DNA of 46,844 nucleotides from Gallionella sp. (GCA_030700315.1 JAUYJO010000213.1:1-46844); one strand, 5' to 3'; shown: positions 15,866-24,137, counted from the stretch's first letter. The notes: a model not told the origin generated them from the letters alone. Numbers and translations are program-made.

Positions 15866-16576
15866 ATGTACAAGGCCACTGGATTAAACGACAAGGAACA
15901 ATGCCTGCGGGAATACTCCCCTCTGGTGAAACGGCTTGCGCACCTGATGATGGCCAAACTGCCCTCCAGCGTGCAGATTGAAGACATCATTCAGGCCGGC
16001 ATGATGGGTTTGCTGGATGCGGCAAGTCGCTATGACGAATTTCACGGGGCGCAGTTCGAGACGTTTGCGACGCAGCGTATCCGCGGTGCCATGCTGGATG
16101 AGTTGCGTGCAGCGGATTGGTTGCCGCGCGCCTTGCGCCGCGACATGCGGCAAATCGAAACCTCCATCAATCGCTTGCAGCAGAAACTGGGCAGGCCGCC
16201 GAACGAAACCGAAATCGCCGCAGACCTGGAAGTGTCCCTGGCCGAATACCAGCAGATGCTGCAGGTGTCGAGCGGCGCGCAGTTGGTGTATTACGAAGAT
16301 TTGCATGGCGAGGGCGAGGAGGATTTCTTCGAGCGCTTCGAAATCGGCGACGATGCCAGCCCGCTGGCTTTGCTGGAGGACGTGCGTTTCAAGGCCGAGC
16401 TGGCGCGGGCGATCGGGAATTTGCCGGAGCGCGAGCGCATGGTGATGGGCATGATTTACGAGCAGGAGATGAATCTGCGCGAAATCGGCGAGGTGCTGAG
16501 CGTCGGCGAGCCACGCGTTTCGCAGTTGCACAGCCAGGCGGTGGCGCGGCTGCGCGGCACGATGAAAGGCTGCTGA
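15866..16576 (+). CDS. fliA: RNA polymerase sigma factor for flagellar genes, FliA (sigma-28)
   Basis: This 236-residue protein directs transcription of late flagellar and chemotaxis genes. Region 2 is visible as VKRLAHLMMAKLPSSVQIED and FATQRIRGAMLDELRAADW. Region 3 follows with LPRALRRDMRQIE and LGRPPNETEIAADL, and region 4 shows LPERERMVMGMIYEQEMNL and the helix-turn-helix IGEVLSVGEPRVSQLHSQAV. Length and region spacing are those of FliA. The preceding 243 bp gap holds a repeat, so its own promoter cannot be placed. FlgM, its inhibitor, is not in the window. Confidence 0.95.
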   Translation: MYKATGLNDKEQCLREYSPLVKRLAHLMMAKLPSSVQIEDIIQAGMMGLLDAASRYDEFHGAQFETFATQRIRGAMLDELRAADWLPRALRRDMRQIETSINRLQQKLGRPPNETEIAADLEVSLAEYQQMLQVSSGAQLVYYEDLHGEGEEDFFERFEIGDDASPLALLEDVRFKAELARAIGNLPERERMVMGMIYEQEMNLREIGEVLSVGEPRVSQLHSQAVARLRGTMKGC

Positions 16577-16744
16577 TGAATCAGAGGACAGAAGTTTTGT
16601 CTGCTGCGCAGTGCTTTTTAATCAAGGCGCGGCAAAGCCGCGACAACGCCTCTGTCCTCTGTCCTCTGATGAAACTACTAGCCATTCCACTAGGTTGCCA
16701 AAAGACGGCAACCAAGTGGCTGGTTATGTCTTCTGTCCCCTGTT
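16577..16744 (+). repeat. Family F repeat, copy 3, carrying element X
   Basis: It starts GAATCAGAGGACAGAAGTTT, contains GGCGCGGCAAAGCCGCGAC and TCTGTCCTCTGTCCTCTG, is split by element X (16670-16727), and resumes TCTTCTGTCCCCTG before the motC start. It separates fliA from motC. Confidence 0.65.
16670..16727 (+). repeat. Element X, copy 4 (58 nt)
   Basis: It runs TGAAACTACTAGCC to GGCTGGTTAT. Compared with copies 1-3 the middle stem has changed from CGACT/AGTCG to CCACT/AGTGG and the apical stem to TTGCC/GGCAA. Both are compensatory changes that keep the hairpin. Confidence 0.85.
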
Positions 16745-17485
16745 ATGGATAAGCTCACAATATTGGGTTTGGTTCTCGGTGTGTCCGGCATCATGGCCGG
16801 GCAGTTGCTGGAGGGCGGCGGCTTGTCCATCATGTTCCAGGGTGCGGCTTTCCTGATTGTGTTTGGCGGCACGCTTGGCGCAGTGCTGGTGCAATGCCCC
16901 ACCAAGGTATTTGTCACGGCGATCAAAATGGGGCGCTGGGTGTTTGTAACGCCGACCATGCATAGCCGGGAGTTTGCCAGGCAATTGGCGGAATGGAGCG
17001 TGTTGGCGCGCAAGGAAGGCATTTTGGCGCTGGATGCGCGCATTCCCACCATAAGCGATCCTTTCCTGGCGAGGGGGATGCGCCTGCTGGTGGATGGCAA
17101 CAGTGCCGAAAAAATCCGCGAGGTGCTGGATGTGGATATCCATGCCTGGGAACAGTCGCGCTGGCAGGCGGCGCGCGTGTGGGAAGCGGCTGCCGGATAT
17201 TCTCCCACCATCGGCATTATCGGTGCGATATTGGGCTTGATGCAGGTCATGCAGAATCTCGGCGAGCCGAGCAGATTGGGCGCTGGCATCGCCGTGGCGT
17301 TTGTCGCGACGATTTACGGTGTGGCCTTTGCCAACCTGGTGTTTCTGCCGATTGCGAACAAACTGAAATCCATCATCACGCAGCAGGTGGAAGTGCGTGA
17401 AATGATCGTGGACGGGTTGGTGGGAATCGCCAGCGGAGATAACCCGAGGCTGATCGAAATCAAGCTGCAAGGCTACTTCGATTAA
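16745..17485 (+). CDS. motC: Flagellar motor stator protein MotC (MotA family)
   Basis: This 246-residue membrane protein of the MotA/ExbB family forms the five-fold outer ring of a stator unit. Segments near the N-terminus (ILGLVLGVSGIMAGQLL and GAAFLIVFGGTLGAVLV) and the two later ones (GYSPTIGIIGAILGLMQVM and AVAFVATIYGVAFANLVFL, with the conserved Pro in YSPT) match the four-helix MotA plan. Gene position after fliA is typical for motC. A MotB-type partner (motD) normally follows at once, but here family C repeat and a convergent mtgA follow instead. Confidence 0.9.
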   Translation: MDKLTILGLVLGVSGIMAGQLLEGGGLSIMFQGAAFLIVFGGTLGAVLVQCPTKVFVTAIKMGRWVFVTPTMHSREFARQLAEWSVLARKEGILALDARIPTISDPFLARGMRLLVDGNSAEKIREVLDVDIHAWEQSRWQAARVWEAAAGYSPTIGIIGAILGLMQVMQNLGEPSRLGAGIAVAFVATIYGVAFANLVFLPIANKLKSIITQQVEVREMIVDGLVGIASGDNPRLIEIKLQGYFD

Positions 17486-17622
17486 CGTGAAACTCGCGCA
17501 GCGATTCGTTCGCCTCCTCTCCCGCTAGCGGGAGAGGATTGAGGAGAGGGAGAGCGTAGCGAGGGTTCCGGGCATGACAAGTTTCATAATCAGGTGTGGC
17601 ACACTTGCCATGCCCGTTAGGG
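17482..17622 (+). repeat. Family C repeat, copy 3
   Basis: From TTAACGTGAAACTCGCGC to TTGCCATGCCCGTTAGGG, with the GC hairpin CTCTCCCGCTAGCGGGAGAG. It starts on the motC stop codon and reaches into the last codons of mtgA on the other strand, so it may serve as a shared terminator for the two convergent genes. Confidence 0.8.
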
Positions 17623-18312
17623 AATTTCAGCGCTGTTCATGCGCACCAGAATGATGCCGGTTTTACGTAGCAGGCCGCGCGCTTCGCGGTGCGCATCATA
17701 ATAGCGCGGATTGGGCACCATCGCGGCGAGTTTGGCGGCCTGCTCCGCACCCAAGCGGGTAGCGCTGGTGCGGTAATAATGGCGCGCGGCGGCTTCCGCG
17801 CCAAACACGCCGTCGCCCCACTCGATCACGTTGAGATAAATCTCGAAAATGCGGCGCTTGTCCATCACCGCTTCGAGCATCACGGTGATGATGACTTCTT
17901 CACCCTTGCGCCATGGCGTGCGTTTGGTGGAGAGAAATAAATTCTTGGCGAGTTGCTGGCTGATGGTCGAGCCGCCCGCGACGATCTTGCCCTTCTTCAT
18001 GTTTTTCTCGTAAGCCTTCTGGATGCCTTCCCAGTCGAAGCCCTCGTGGTCGACAAACTTCGCGTCTTCGGCGGCGATCAGTGCGCGTTTGAGGTGGTTG
18101 GAGATTTTTTCGTAAGGCACCCACTTGTGCCGCAGCTCGGCATCCGGATTTTTGTCCTGCATGATGGACAGGCGGCTTTCCATGAACGCGCTGGTGGACG
18201 GGTTGAATTTGATCCACCAGCAGATATGCGCGAAAATCCACAACTGATAAAGCAGCAGCAGGGCGAAACAAATCGCCATGCCACGCCAAGTCCAGCCCCA
18301 GAGTTTTTTCAT
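17617..18312 (-). CDS. mtgA: Monofunctional biosynthetic peptidoglycan transglycosylase
   Basis: This 231-residue GT51 protein polymerises lipid II glycan strands at the inner membrane. One N-terminal membrane anchor (WRGMAICFALLLLYQLWIF) is followed by the GT51 domain: HLKRALIAAEDAKFVDHEGF with the catalytic Glu in the AAEDAKF motif, GGSTISQQLAKNLFLS, and RRIFEIYLNVIEWGDGVFGA. I placed the start at the ATG at 18312 (MKKLWGW); the open frame continues 39 codons upstream, but that part lies in a repeat. It is followed downstream by motC in convergent orientation. Confidence 0.94.
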   Translation of the reverse strand: MKKLWGWTWRGMAICFALLLLYQLWIFAHICWWIKFNPSTSAFMESRLSIMQDKNPDAELRHKWVPYEKISNHLKRALIAAEDAKFVDHEGFDWEGIQKAYEKNMKKGKIVAGGSTISQQLAKNLFLSTKRTPWRKGEEVIITVMLEAVMDKRRIFEIYLNVIEWGDGVFGAEAAARHYYRTSATRLGAEQAAKLAAMVPNPRYYDAHREARGLLRKTGIILVRMNSAEIP

Positions 18313-18325
18313 GACGGAAAAAACC

Positions 18326-18421
18326 GTAGCCCGGATGTAGTGCAGCGTAATCCGGGGATTGGCCGACGCGCGCAATGTTTTCCCGGATTGCATTGCATTC
18401 CATCCGGGCTGCGTCCCGGAT
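18326..18421. repeat. GTAGCCCGGATG-type palindromic repeat
   Basis: GTAGCCCGGATGTAGTGCAG to AATCCGGGG, then a second arm CCCGGATTGCATTGC and CATCCGGGCTGCGTCCCGGA. It lies between aroE and mtgA. A related copy is at 9409. Confidence 0.65.
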
Positions 18422-18450
18422 TCCGACATGCGCCGGAATGGCGATGTGGC

Positions 18451-19305
18451 TTATGCCACTTCACGTAGCCTCGCCATCACCGGCGCGGTATCCGGGCGCA
18501 CGCCGCGCCACAGGTAGAACGCTTCGGCGGCCTGCTCGACCAGCATCCCCAAGCCGTCGGCAACCCCGATGCCGTCCGTAACCCCGATGCCGTCGGCAGC
18601 CATGGCGGCACCCTGTTCGCGCGCAAACTTCATGAACGGCGTTTCGCGCCCGTACATCATGTCGTAAGCCAGCGCGCCGGGCGCGAAAACTGTCGCGGGC
18701 AGCGGCGGCATCTCATCGGACAAGCCGCTGGAAGTGGCGTTGATAATTAAATCAAATTGCTTTCTGCCGGGTTCATTTAGAAAATCGTAAACAGCAACTA
18801 TATGCCCGAGCTTTCCTAAATAAATTGCAAACTGATCCGCTTTTTCCCGCGTACGATTCATCAGAGCGAGTTGTGCGCCTGCCTGTAGTATGGGGAGAGC
18901 TACGCCATATGCAGCACCGCCTGCGCCAATAAGTAATACTTGCCTGCCGCGCAACGGGAAACGAAAATTATGCTCGATATCGCGCACCATGCCCGCGCCG
19001 TCGGTGTTGCCGCCCAGGATAATATTCCCATCGAATTTGAGCGTATTCACGGCCTGCGCCGCCTGTGCGCGTTCGGTCAGTTGCGTCGCGATTTTGAAGG
19101 CATCGAACTTGAATGGGACGGTGACATTGCAGCCCTTGTAGCCATCCTTGCGCAGCCGTTCAACAGTCGCTGAAAAGCCATCCAGCGGCGCGAGCAGCGC
19201 TTCGTAGCCGATGTCCTGCCCGGTCTGTTCGGCGAACATCCGGTGGATCAGCGGCGATTTGCTGTGGGCGATGGGGTTGCCGATGACGGCGTATTTGTCG
19301 GTCAT
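18451..19305 (-). CDS. aroE: Shikimate 5-dehydrogenase AroE
   Basis: This protein of 284 residues catalyses NADPH-dependent reduction of 3-dehydroshikimate in aromatic amino-acid synthesis. Shikimate-binding NPIAHSKSPLIH lies at the N-terminus. The catalytic Lys is in TVPFK, followed by GNTDGAGMVRD and the nucleotide-binding LLIGAGGAAYGVALP. The C-terminal GMLVEQAAEAFYLWRG is well conserved. The start is the ATG at 19305; an in-frame TTG three codons earlier is less likely. Just before GMLVEQ the protein has three successive DG(I/L)G units from an 18 bp tandem expansion, where most homologues have one. Confidence 0.95.
   Translation of the reverse strand: MTDKYAVIGNPIAHSKSPLIHRMFAEQTGQDIGYEALLAPLDGFSATVERLRKDGYKGCNVTVPFKFDAFKIATQLTERAQAAQAVNTLKFDGNIILGGNTDGAGMVRDIEHNFRFPLRGRQVLLIGAGGAAYGVALPILQAGAQLALMNRTREKADQFAIYLGKLGHIVAVYDFLNEPGRKQFDLIINATSSGLSDEMPPLPATVFAPGALAYDMMYGRETPFMKFAREQGAAMAADGIGVTDGIGVADGLGMLVEQAAEAFYLWRGVRPDTAPVMARLREVA
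18554..18600 (-). repeat. 18 bp tandem repeat inside aroE
   Basis: Plus-strand units are CCGTCGGCAACCCCGATG (18554-18571), CCGTCCGTAACCCCGATG (18572-18589) and a partial third from 18590. They encode DGIGV, DGIGV and DGLGM, lengthening a loop by about 12 residues without a frameshift. Confidence 0.9.
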
Positions 19306-19311
19306 GATGGT

Positions 19312-19517
19312 CAATGTGAAACTTGCGCAGCGATTCGTTTGTCTGGCTACGCCCCCCTCGCTTCGCTCTCCCCGCTTGCGGGATAACCAGCGACTTGGCT
19401 GCGGTTGTTTGCAGCCTAGTCGAATGGCTAGTTGTTTTATCCAGAGGATTGAGGTGAGGGAACGGGCATGATAAATTTCATTGTAAAGGATAGCTGCTTG
19501 TCATGCCCGTTCTCGGT
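19312..19517 (+). repeat. Family C repeat, copy 4, carrying element X
   Basis: From GTGAAACTTGCGCAGCGATT, through CCCCGCTTGCGGG, which is interrupted by element X, and then AGAGGATTGAGGTGAGGG to TCATGCCCGTTCTCGG. The insertion point in the family C hairpin is the same as in the 1547 copy. Confidence 0.8.
19383..19439 (-). repeat. Element X, copy 2 (57 nt)
   Basis: On the minus strand it runs TAAAACAACTAGCC to GCTGGTTAT with apical stem GCTGC/GCAGC and loop AAACAACC. Outside it, GGATAA and TTATCC extend the pairing. Copy 1 has the same stems but a different loop. Confidence 0.85.
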
Positions 19518-19520
19518 TAA

Positions 19521-19632
19521 TCCCGGATTTTCCATTAGCCCTTGGGCTTTCAAAAATCAAGGGGTTGTAGGTCGGGTTTTAACCCGACATGTCGGGCTGA
19601 AGCCCGACCTACGCTCTAATGGGAAATCCGGG
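19521..19632 (+). repeat. Family A compound palindrome, copy 2
   Basis: Outer arms TCCCGGATTTTCCATTAG and ATGGGAAATCCGGG enclose the GTAGGTCGGGTTTTAACCC and GTCGGGCTGAAGCCCGACC core. It ends on the base before the tonB-like stop codon. With the family C copy it fills the whole 19306-19632 gap. Confidence 0.85.
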
Positions 19633-20484
19633 TTAATCGCTTTCCAGCCGATCCGCAGAAGTAAATGTCCAGGTGCGGGTGATTACCAGAATATCGGTGT
19701 CCTTGCGGATATCCGGCGGCAGTGGCGCGTAGGGTGAGGCGAGTTTGACGATGCGCATCGCCGCCGCATCCAGAACCCGGTTGCCCGACGACTTGCTTAC
19801 TTCCATGCTTTCTACGCTGCCATCGGCTTTGATCGACACGCTGAGCCGCAGGCTGCCGAAAATCTTTTGCTGGCGCGCCTGCTCCGGGTAATTCAGATTG
19901 CCGATGCGTTCCACCTTGATGCGCCAGTCTTCGATGTATTGTGCGAAACGATATTCCTGGGTGCGCGAGCCGATAAATTTGCGCCGTGGCATTTTCTGGT
20001 AGGCTTCCCAACTCTTGTCGATCTGCGCTTCGAGGCGGGCGATTTCCAGGCTTCTTTGCACCAGCTCTTCGCCGCTGCGGGTGTCGCTGCTTTGCTGTTT
20101 TTGGGGATCCGGTAGCGCCACCTTATGTTCGCTCTTCAGCCGGGTCAGCATCCGTTTTGATTGCTCTTCAAGCTGTGCCACGCGCCTGGCGGCCTGCTCC
20201 GGGGTGAACTGCTTGTCGTCGCGTATCGCGGGCAACGGTGTTTTTGCGCGCCGATCCTCGGCGGTGTTGCCGCCGCCATCCAGGTTGGCTTGCGCCAGCG
20301 CATCGGCTTTTGAAGGTTTGGATTTCGACTTGGTGTTGACCAGCACCACTTGCAGCGGCTGCGCCAGGCTGGGTGCGCTGCGCGGGTCGGGCAGCATCAG
20401 TTCGATGCCGAACAGCATGAAGGCATGCAGCGCGATGGATAAGGTCATGGCGCCTGTTAGGGGCATTTTCAGCCATGTCAGCAC
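19633..20484 (-). CDS. TonB-family energy transducer
   Basis: This 283-residue protein has an N-terminal membrane anchor (TLSIALHAFMLFGIELML), a charged Lys/Ser/Gln-rich periplasmic linker with a coiled-coil-like stretch (about residues 90-140), and a C-terminal TonB fold (about 185-275: YPEQARQQKIFGSLRLSVS, DGSVESMEVSKSSGNRVLDA, ITRTWTF). Such proteins pass proton-motive force to outer-membrane transporters. The GTG start overlaps the stop of the upstream RNB gene by seven bases, suggesting coupling; an ATG six codons in is the alternative. ExbB/ExbD partners are not in the window. Confidence 0.85.
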   Translation of the reverse strand: MLTWLKMPLTGAMTLSIALHAFMLFGIELMLPDPRSAPSLAQPLQVVLVNTKSKSKPSKADALAQANLDGGGNTAEDRRAKTPLPAIRDDKQFTPEQAARRVAQLEEQSKRMLTRLKSEHKVALPDPQKQQSSDTRSGEELVQRSLEIARLEAQIDKSWEAYQKMPRRKFIGSRTQEYRFAQYIEDWRIKVERIGNLNYPEQARQQKIFGSLRLSVSIKADGSVESMEVSKSSGNRVLDAAAMRIVKLASPYAPLPPDIRKDTDILVITRTWTFTSADRLESD

Positions 20485-22364
20485 GCAACCGTCTCCTCCA
20501 CCGTCGCGACAAAGCGCGCCTGTACGTTCAGATCGAGCAAGTCAATCTCTCCGAGCGCCAGTTGCACGCGGGTGTTGACGGGTAATTCCGGCAGCGACGG
20601 CACACGGAAAATCAGCGGGATATCGGTGAGCTTGACCAGGTTTTCACGCAGCACCAGAACTTCCACCTGTTCGACTTTTTCCTGAAGCAGCCAGCGCAAA
20701 CACCAGTAGCGTTCCATGTTGCGCTGGAAGTCGTTGTAGATGGTGTACATGGTGTCGAAGTCGCGCATCGCCGCGTACAGCGCGGTGTCATTCTTCGGAT
20801 AGGCCGGCTCCCCGCCGCGCAGCATGGCGATGATCTGGCGCTGGTTCACCAGATCCACGTAGCGGCGCAGCGGCGAACTCGACCACATGTATTGCGCCAC
20901 GCCCAAGCCCTGGTGCGGCGCGGCCACGGTGCTCATTTTTACCTTGCCGCTCTGCTGGGTGCGGTAGATGCCGACGAAGCCGTGCTCGGCGAGATGCCTG
21001 CCCCATTCGCTGTTCACCAGGATCATCAACTCGGAAACCACCTTGTCGATCGGCGAACCGCGCCGCCGCTGCGTGATGCTGATGCGGCCATCCTTGCCGT
21101 CTGGATCAGCCTCGACGTGGAAGTTGTAATCCACTTGTTGCGTGCTGTTATCGGACGGCTTGCCGCGCGCCGTTTCCAGTTTCTGCGCCAGCTTCCACAG
21201 CAGCGTCAATTCCGGGGCATAGGGGTAATCCATCTTGCCCGCCGCCAACGTCTCCTCGTTGAACAGCGGTTCCAGCGTGTCGTGGCGCAGATTCGCGGCG
21301 ATATGCACGCGCTCGATGCGGCTCTCGTGGCCGAGCATTTCCAGCGTTTCGCCATCTTCGCACAAGCCAAATTCGTTATACATCGACAGCGCCGGGCAGA
21401 CGCGGTCGGCGCATAGCGTGAAGGTCTGCACCACGCTGTCCGGCAGCATGGTGATTTTCTGGCCGGGCATATACACGGTGGACAGCCGCTGTGCGGCGAC
21501 CTTGTCGCCATCTGAATCGCGTGGCATGCCCAGCGCGGGCGCGGCGATATGCACGCCGATGCGCCAGTTGCCGTTGGCCAGTTTTTCCACCGAGAGCGCG
21601 TCATCGATTTCCGTGGTAGTTGCGTCGTCGATGCTGAAAGCGTTGACCTCCGCCAGCGGCAATTCGTCCCATGCGCTTAACTCGACGGGTGGAAAATCCG
21701 TGCCGTCCGGGAAATGCTCGAACAGGAAACGTCGCAAATGGAAATCGTGCGTGGAAGGCAATGCGCCACAGCGATGCAGCAGATGCGCGGCGGACAGGTG
21801 GGTTGCCGCGCAGGCCGCTTCCAGCGCCTTGACTTCGAGGGTGTTGCGGTCAGGTTTGAAGAGCAATTGCGGCAGCTTGCCGGAAAACTCTTCCGGTAAC
21901 TCGAAGCGGCAAAGCTGCTCGGTGTAGCGCGCCTGCAAGGCCAGTTGCTGGCGTTTTTTCTCCGCGCCGGCCAGCGCGGCCTTGAGCACATCGGGCGGCG
22001 CGGCGCGGTAGCGGCCCTTGCCTTTTTTGTGGAAATAGATCGGCGCGCTGTGCAGGCGGATCAGCGCGGCGGCGGCTTCCAGCGGGCTTGGCGCATGGCC
22101 GAAATATTCGGCGGCGATCTGCTCGGAGCCAAACTCGTCCGGCGGGCAACATTCCCAGAGGAAATCCACCTCGATGGTTTCGGCGAGAGCTTCGGCCTGG
22201 GGAAGGAAATCGGACAGGGTGGGCTGGGTGAAGTGCAGCATCACATTGGCTGCCTTGACTTTGCTGCGTTTCCCGGAAAGGCCTTCGACCTGGAGCGAGG
22301 TGGTGTTGTCGGCCATGATGCTGCCGACCTTGAAGCTGCCGTCTTCTTCGTAAAGGATGTTCAT
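20478..22364 (-). CDS. RNase II / RNB-domain 3'-5' exoribonuclease family protein
   Basis: This is a protein of 628 residues from the ATG at 22364 (MNILYEEDGSF); earlier open codons are probably untranslated. The RNB catalytic domain (about residues 215-510) contains AFSIDDATTTEIDDALSVEK with the metal-binding Asp cluster, then YMPGQKITMLPD and SPLRRYVDLVNQRQ, as in RNase II and RNase R. Unlike RNase R, no long C-terminal basic tail is seen. It likely degrades RNA in the cytoplasm. It is followed by the tonB-like gene with overlap and lies in the aroE, mtgA neighbourhood. Confidence 0.85.
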   Translation of the reverse strand: MNILYEEDGSFKVGSIMADNTTSLQVEGLSGKRSKVKAANVMLHFTQPTLSDFLPQAEALAETIEVDFLWECCPPDEFGSEQIAAEYFGHAPSPLEAAAALIRLHSAPIYFHKKGKGRYRAAPPDVLKAALAGAEKKRQQLALQARYTEQLCRFELPEEFSGKLPQLLFKPDRNTLEVKALEAACAATHLSAAHLLHRCGALPSTHDFHLRRFLFEHFPDGTDFPPVELSAWDELPLAEVNAFSIDDATTTEIDDALSVEKLANGNWRIGVHIAAPALGMPRDSDGDKVAAQRLSTVYMPGQKITMLPDSVVQTFTLCADRVCPALSMYNEFGLCEDGETLEMLGHESRIERVHIAANLRHDTLEPLFNEETLAAGKMDYPYAPELTLLWKLAQKLETARGKPSDNSTQQVDYNFHVEADPDGKDGRISITQRRRGSPIDKVVSELMILVNSEWGRHLAEHGFVGIYRTQQSGKVKMSTVAAPHQGLGVAQYMWSSSPLRRYVDLVNQRQIIAMLRGGEPAYPKNDTALYAAMRDFDTMYTIYNDFQRNMERYWCLRWLLQEKVEQVEVLVLRENLVKLTDIPLIFRVPSLPELPVNTRVQLALGEIDLLDLNVQARFVATVEETVAC

Positions 22365-22434
22365 TGGGAGGTACGTAAAAAATTGCCGCAGATTATAGCA
22401 GCACAGGTTGGTGGCGCCCGGTGCATCAGGCAAT

Positions 22435-22462
22435 AAAAAACCGGCTTGTGCCGGTTTTTTTT
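22435..22462. terminator. Bidirectional rho-independent terminator
   Basis: AAAAAACCGGC, loop TTGT, GCCGGTTTTTTTT. On the minus strand it ends the cytochrome c gene (stop at 22479), whose transcript would otherwise run into the RNB gene. Confidence 0.85.
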
Positions 22463-22478
22463 GACGAGTGGTGCAGCT

Positions 22479-22796
22479 TTATTTTTGGCTCAGAACCCAC
22501 GTTACCATGGTTTTGATGTCGCCATCGCTGACCGACTTTGCGGTGGGCGGCATGGGCATGGTGCCAAAAGACCCCGCGCCACCGCTGCGCGTTTTGGCCT
22601 CCAGCTTGGCCTGCGCGTCTTTGTTGTCCTTGTATTTTGCGGCTATATCCGCCAAAGAGGGGCCTACCGATTTGCTGGCGGGGGCATGGCAGGCGCTGCA
22701 GTTATTTTTTTTGAACAGAGCCGCGCCATCGCCGGTGGCGAATGCGGCGGCGGGAACGAACAATGCGGCAGCCGCGAAGAGATGATGAATTTTCAT
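22479..22796 (-). CDS. Small periplasmic class I cytochrome c
   Basis: This 105-residue protein has a signal peptide (LFAAAALFVPAAAFA) and one haem-binding motif, CSACH, in NNCSACHAPASKSVGPSL. The distal Met ligand is likely in GTMPMPPTA. It resembles c-551/c8-type single-haem electron carriers. The AAGGAAAATATT ribosome site precedes the ATG and a terminator follows. A paralogue is encoded at 24179-24493 on the other side of lipA, sharing the KKNNC(S/T)ACHA, KYK and PMPMP patterns. Confidence 0.92.
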   Translation of the reverse strand: MKIHHLFAAAALFVPAAAFATGDGAALFKKNNCSACHAPASKSVGPSLADIAAKYKDNKDAQAKLEAKTRSGGAGSFGTMPMPPTAKSVSDGDIKTMVTWVLSQK

Positions 22797-22943
22797 AATA
22801 TTTTCCTTTGCTTAATCAATTGACGGTGGGAGAAAATTTTGCGGGTATGCTAACCCTGTTAAATCGGGCAGGTTGAATATATCAGTAGGGTAGACTGATG
22901 GGAAGCTTGTTGGTTCATTCCTGGTGGTTCATTCGGCAGGGTT

Positions 22944-23882
22944 CTAAACCACACCCGCCCGCTGCGCCTGTTCATCGGCAAAATAGCTCGATCTGACCAT
23001 CGGCCCGCAGGCAGCATGACTGAACCCCATTTCCTTCGCAGCTTGCTCGAAGCTTGCAAAAGTTTGCGGTGGCGCGTAGCGCAGCACCGGCAAGTGGTCG
23101 TTGGAAGGTTGCAGATACTGGCCGATAGTGAGCATGTTGACCTGATGCGCGCGCAGGTCGCGCATCACTTGCAGCACTTCCTCATCGGTCTCGCCCAGGC
23201 CCAGCATCAGGCCGGATTTGGTGAGCACCTGCGGGAAGCGCGCCTTGAACGCCTTGAGCAACTTCAGCGAGTGAGCGTATTCCGCGCCGGGGCGCGCCAG
23301 CGGATAGAGGCGCGGCACGGTTTCCAGATTGTGATTGAACACATCGGGCAGGCTGCGGGAAAGCGCATCCAGCGCGATTTCCAGCCGCCCGCGAAAATCC
23401 GGCACGAGAATTTCCACGCGTGTCGCGGGTGCGCTGGCGCGGATCGCGGTCAGGCAATCGGCAAAATGCTGCGCGCCGCCATCGCGCAGATCGTCCCGAT
23501 CCACGCTGGTGATGACCGCGTATTTGAGTTTGAGCAGGCCGATGGAGTGCGCGAGGTTCTCCGGCTCGCCCGCGTCGGGCGGCTGCGGCTTGCCGTGCGC
23601 CACGTCGCAGAACGGGCAGCGGCGCGTGCACACATCGCCGAGGATCATGAAGGTCGCCGTGCCCTTGCTGAAACATTCGCCGATATTCGGGCAGGACGCC
23701 TCCTCGCATACCGTGTGCAGCCGGTTTTCGCGCAGGATGCGCTTCACGTCATGGTATCCCGAGCCGCTGCCGGGCTTCACGCGTATCCATTCCGGTTTGC
23801 GCAGCCGCTGCTGCAACGGCACGATCTTGATCGGGTTGCGCGCGGTCTTTTCTTTCCCGGTTTGTTTGTCGGTGTTGCCCAT
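22944..23882 (-). CDS. lipA: Lipoyl synthase LipA
   Basis: This radical-SAM enzyme (312 residues) inserts two sulfur atoms into octanoyl chains on lipoyl-dependent enzymes. The auxiliary cluster motif is [12 protein letters not shown], the radical-SAM cluster motif is CTRRCPFC, and the C-terminal part carries RSSYFADEQ with the Arg-Ser-Ser ligand. Start chosen at ATG 23882; a GTG one codon earlier is possible. LipB, often adjacent, is not in the window. It lies between two small cytochrome c genes. Confidence 0.96.
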   Translation of the reverse strand: MGNTDKQTGKEKTARNPIKIVPLQQRLRKPEWIRVKPGSGSGYHDVKRILRENRLHTVCEEASCPNIGECFSKGTATFMILGDVCTRRCPFCDVAHGKPQPPDAGEPENLAHSIGLLKLKYAVITSVDRDDLRDGGAQHFADCLTAIRASAPATRVEILVPDFRGRLEIALDALSRSLPDVFNHNLETVPRLYPLARPGAEYAHSLKLLKAFKARFPQVLTKSGLMLGLGETDEEVLQVMRDLRAHQVNMLTIGQYLQPSNDHLPVLRYAPPQTFASFEQAAKEMGFSHAACGPMVRSSYFADEQAQRAGVV

Positions 23883-23898
23883 CACGCTTTCTCTTTAT

Positions 23899-24010
23899 CC
23901 CGGATTTTCCATTAGAGCGTAGGTCGGGCTTCAGCCCGACATGTCGGGTTAAAACCCGACCTACAACCCATTGATTTTGTAATGCCTCAAGAGCTAATGG
24001 ATTATCTGGG
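23899..24010 (-). repeat. Family A compound palindrome, copy 3 (inverted)
   Basis: Arms CCCGGATTTTCCATTAG and CTAATGGATTATCTGGG enclose the two TCGGG hairpins in inverse order relative to copies 1, 2 and 4. It lies upstream of lipA. Confidence 0.85.
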
Positions 24011-24109
24011 TTTATATCAGCCCGTTTTGTTGTATGAGCGCCCTGCGCGCGGCTTTCTTGTGGATGAAGCCACGGACGAACCGCTTCCAGGAACCGCGCC
24101 TGCGCGAAC

Positions 24110-24137
24110 AAAAAAGCCGGCTTGCGCCGGCTTTTTT
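24110..24137. terminator. Rho-independent terminator
   Basis: AAAAAAGCCGGC, loop TTGC, GCCGGCTTTTTT: a perfect symmetrical hairpin with T runs on both strands. It ends the cytochrome c gene at 24179 on the minus strand. Confidence 0.88.
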
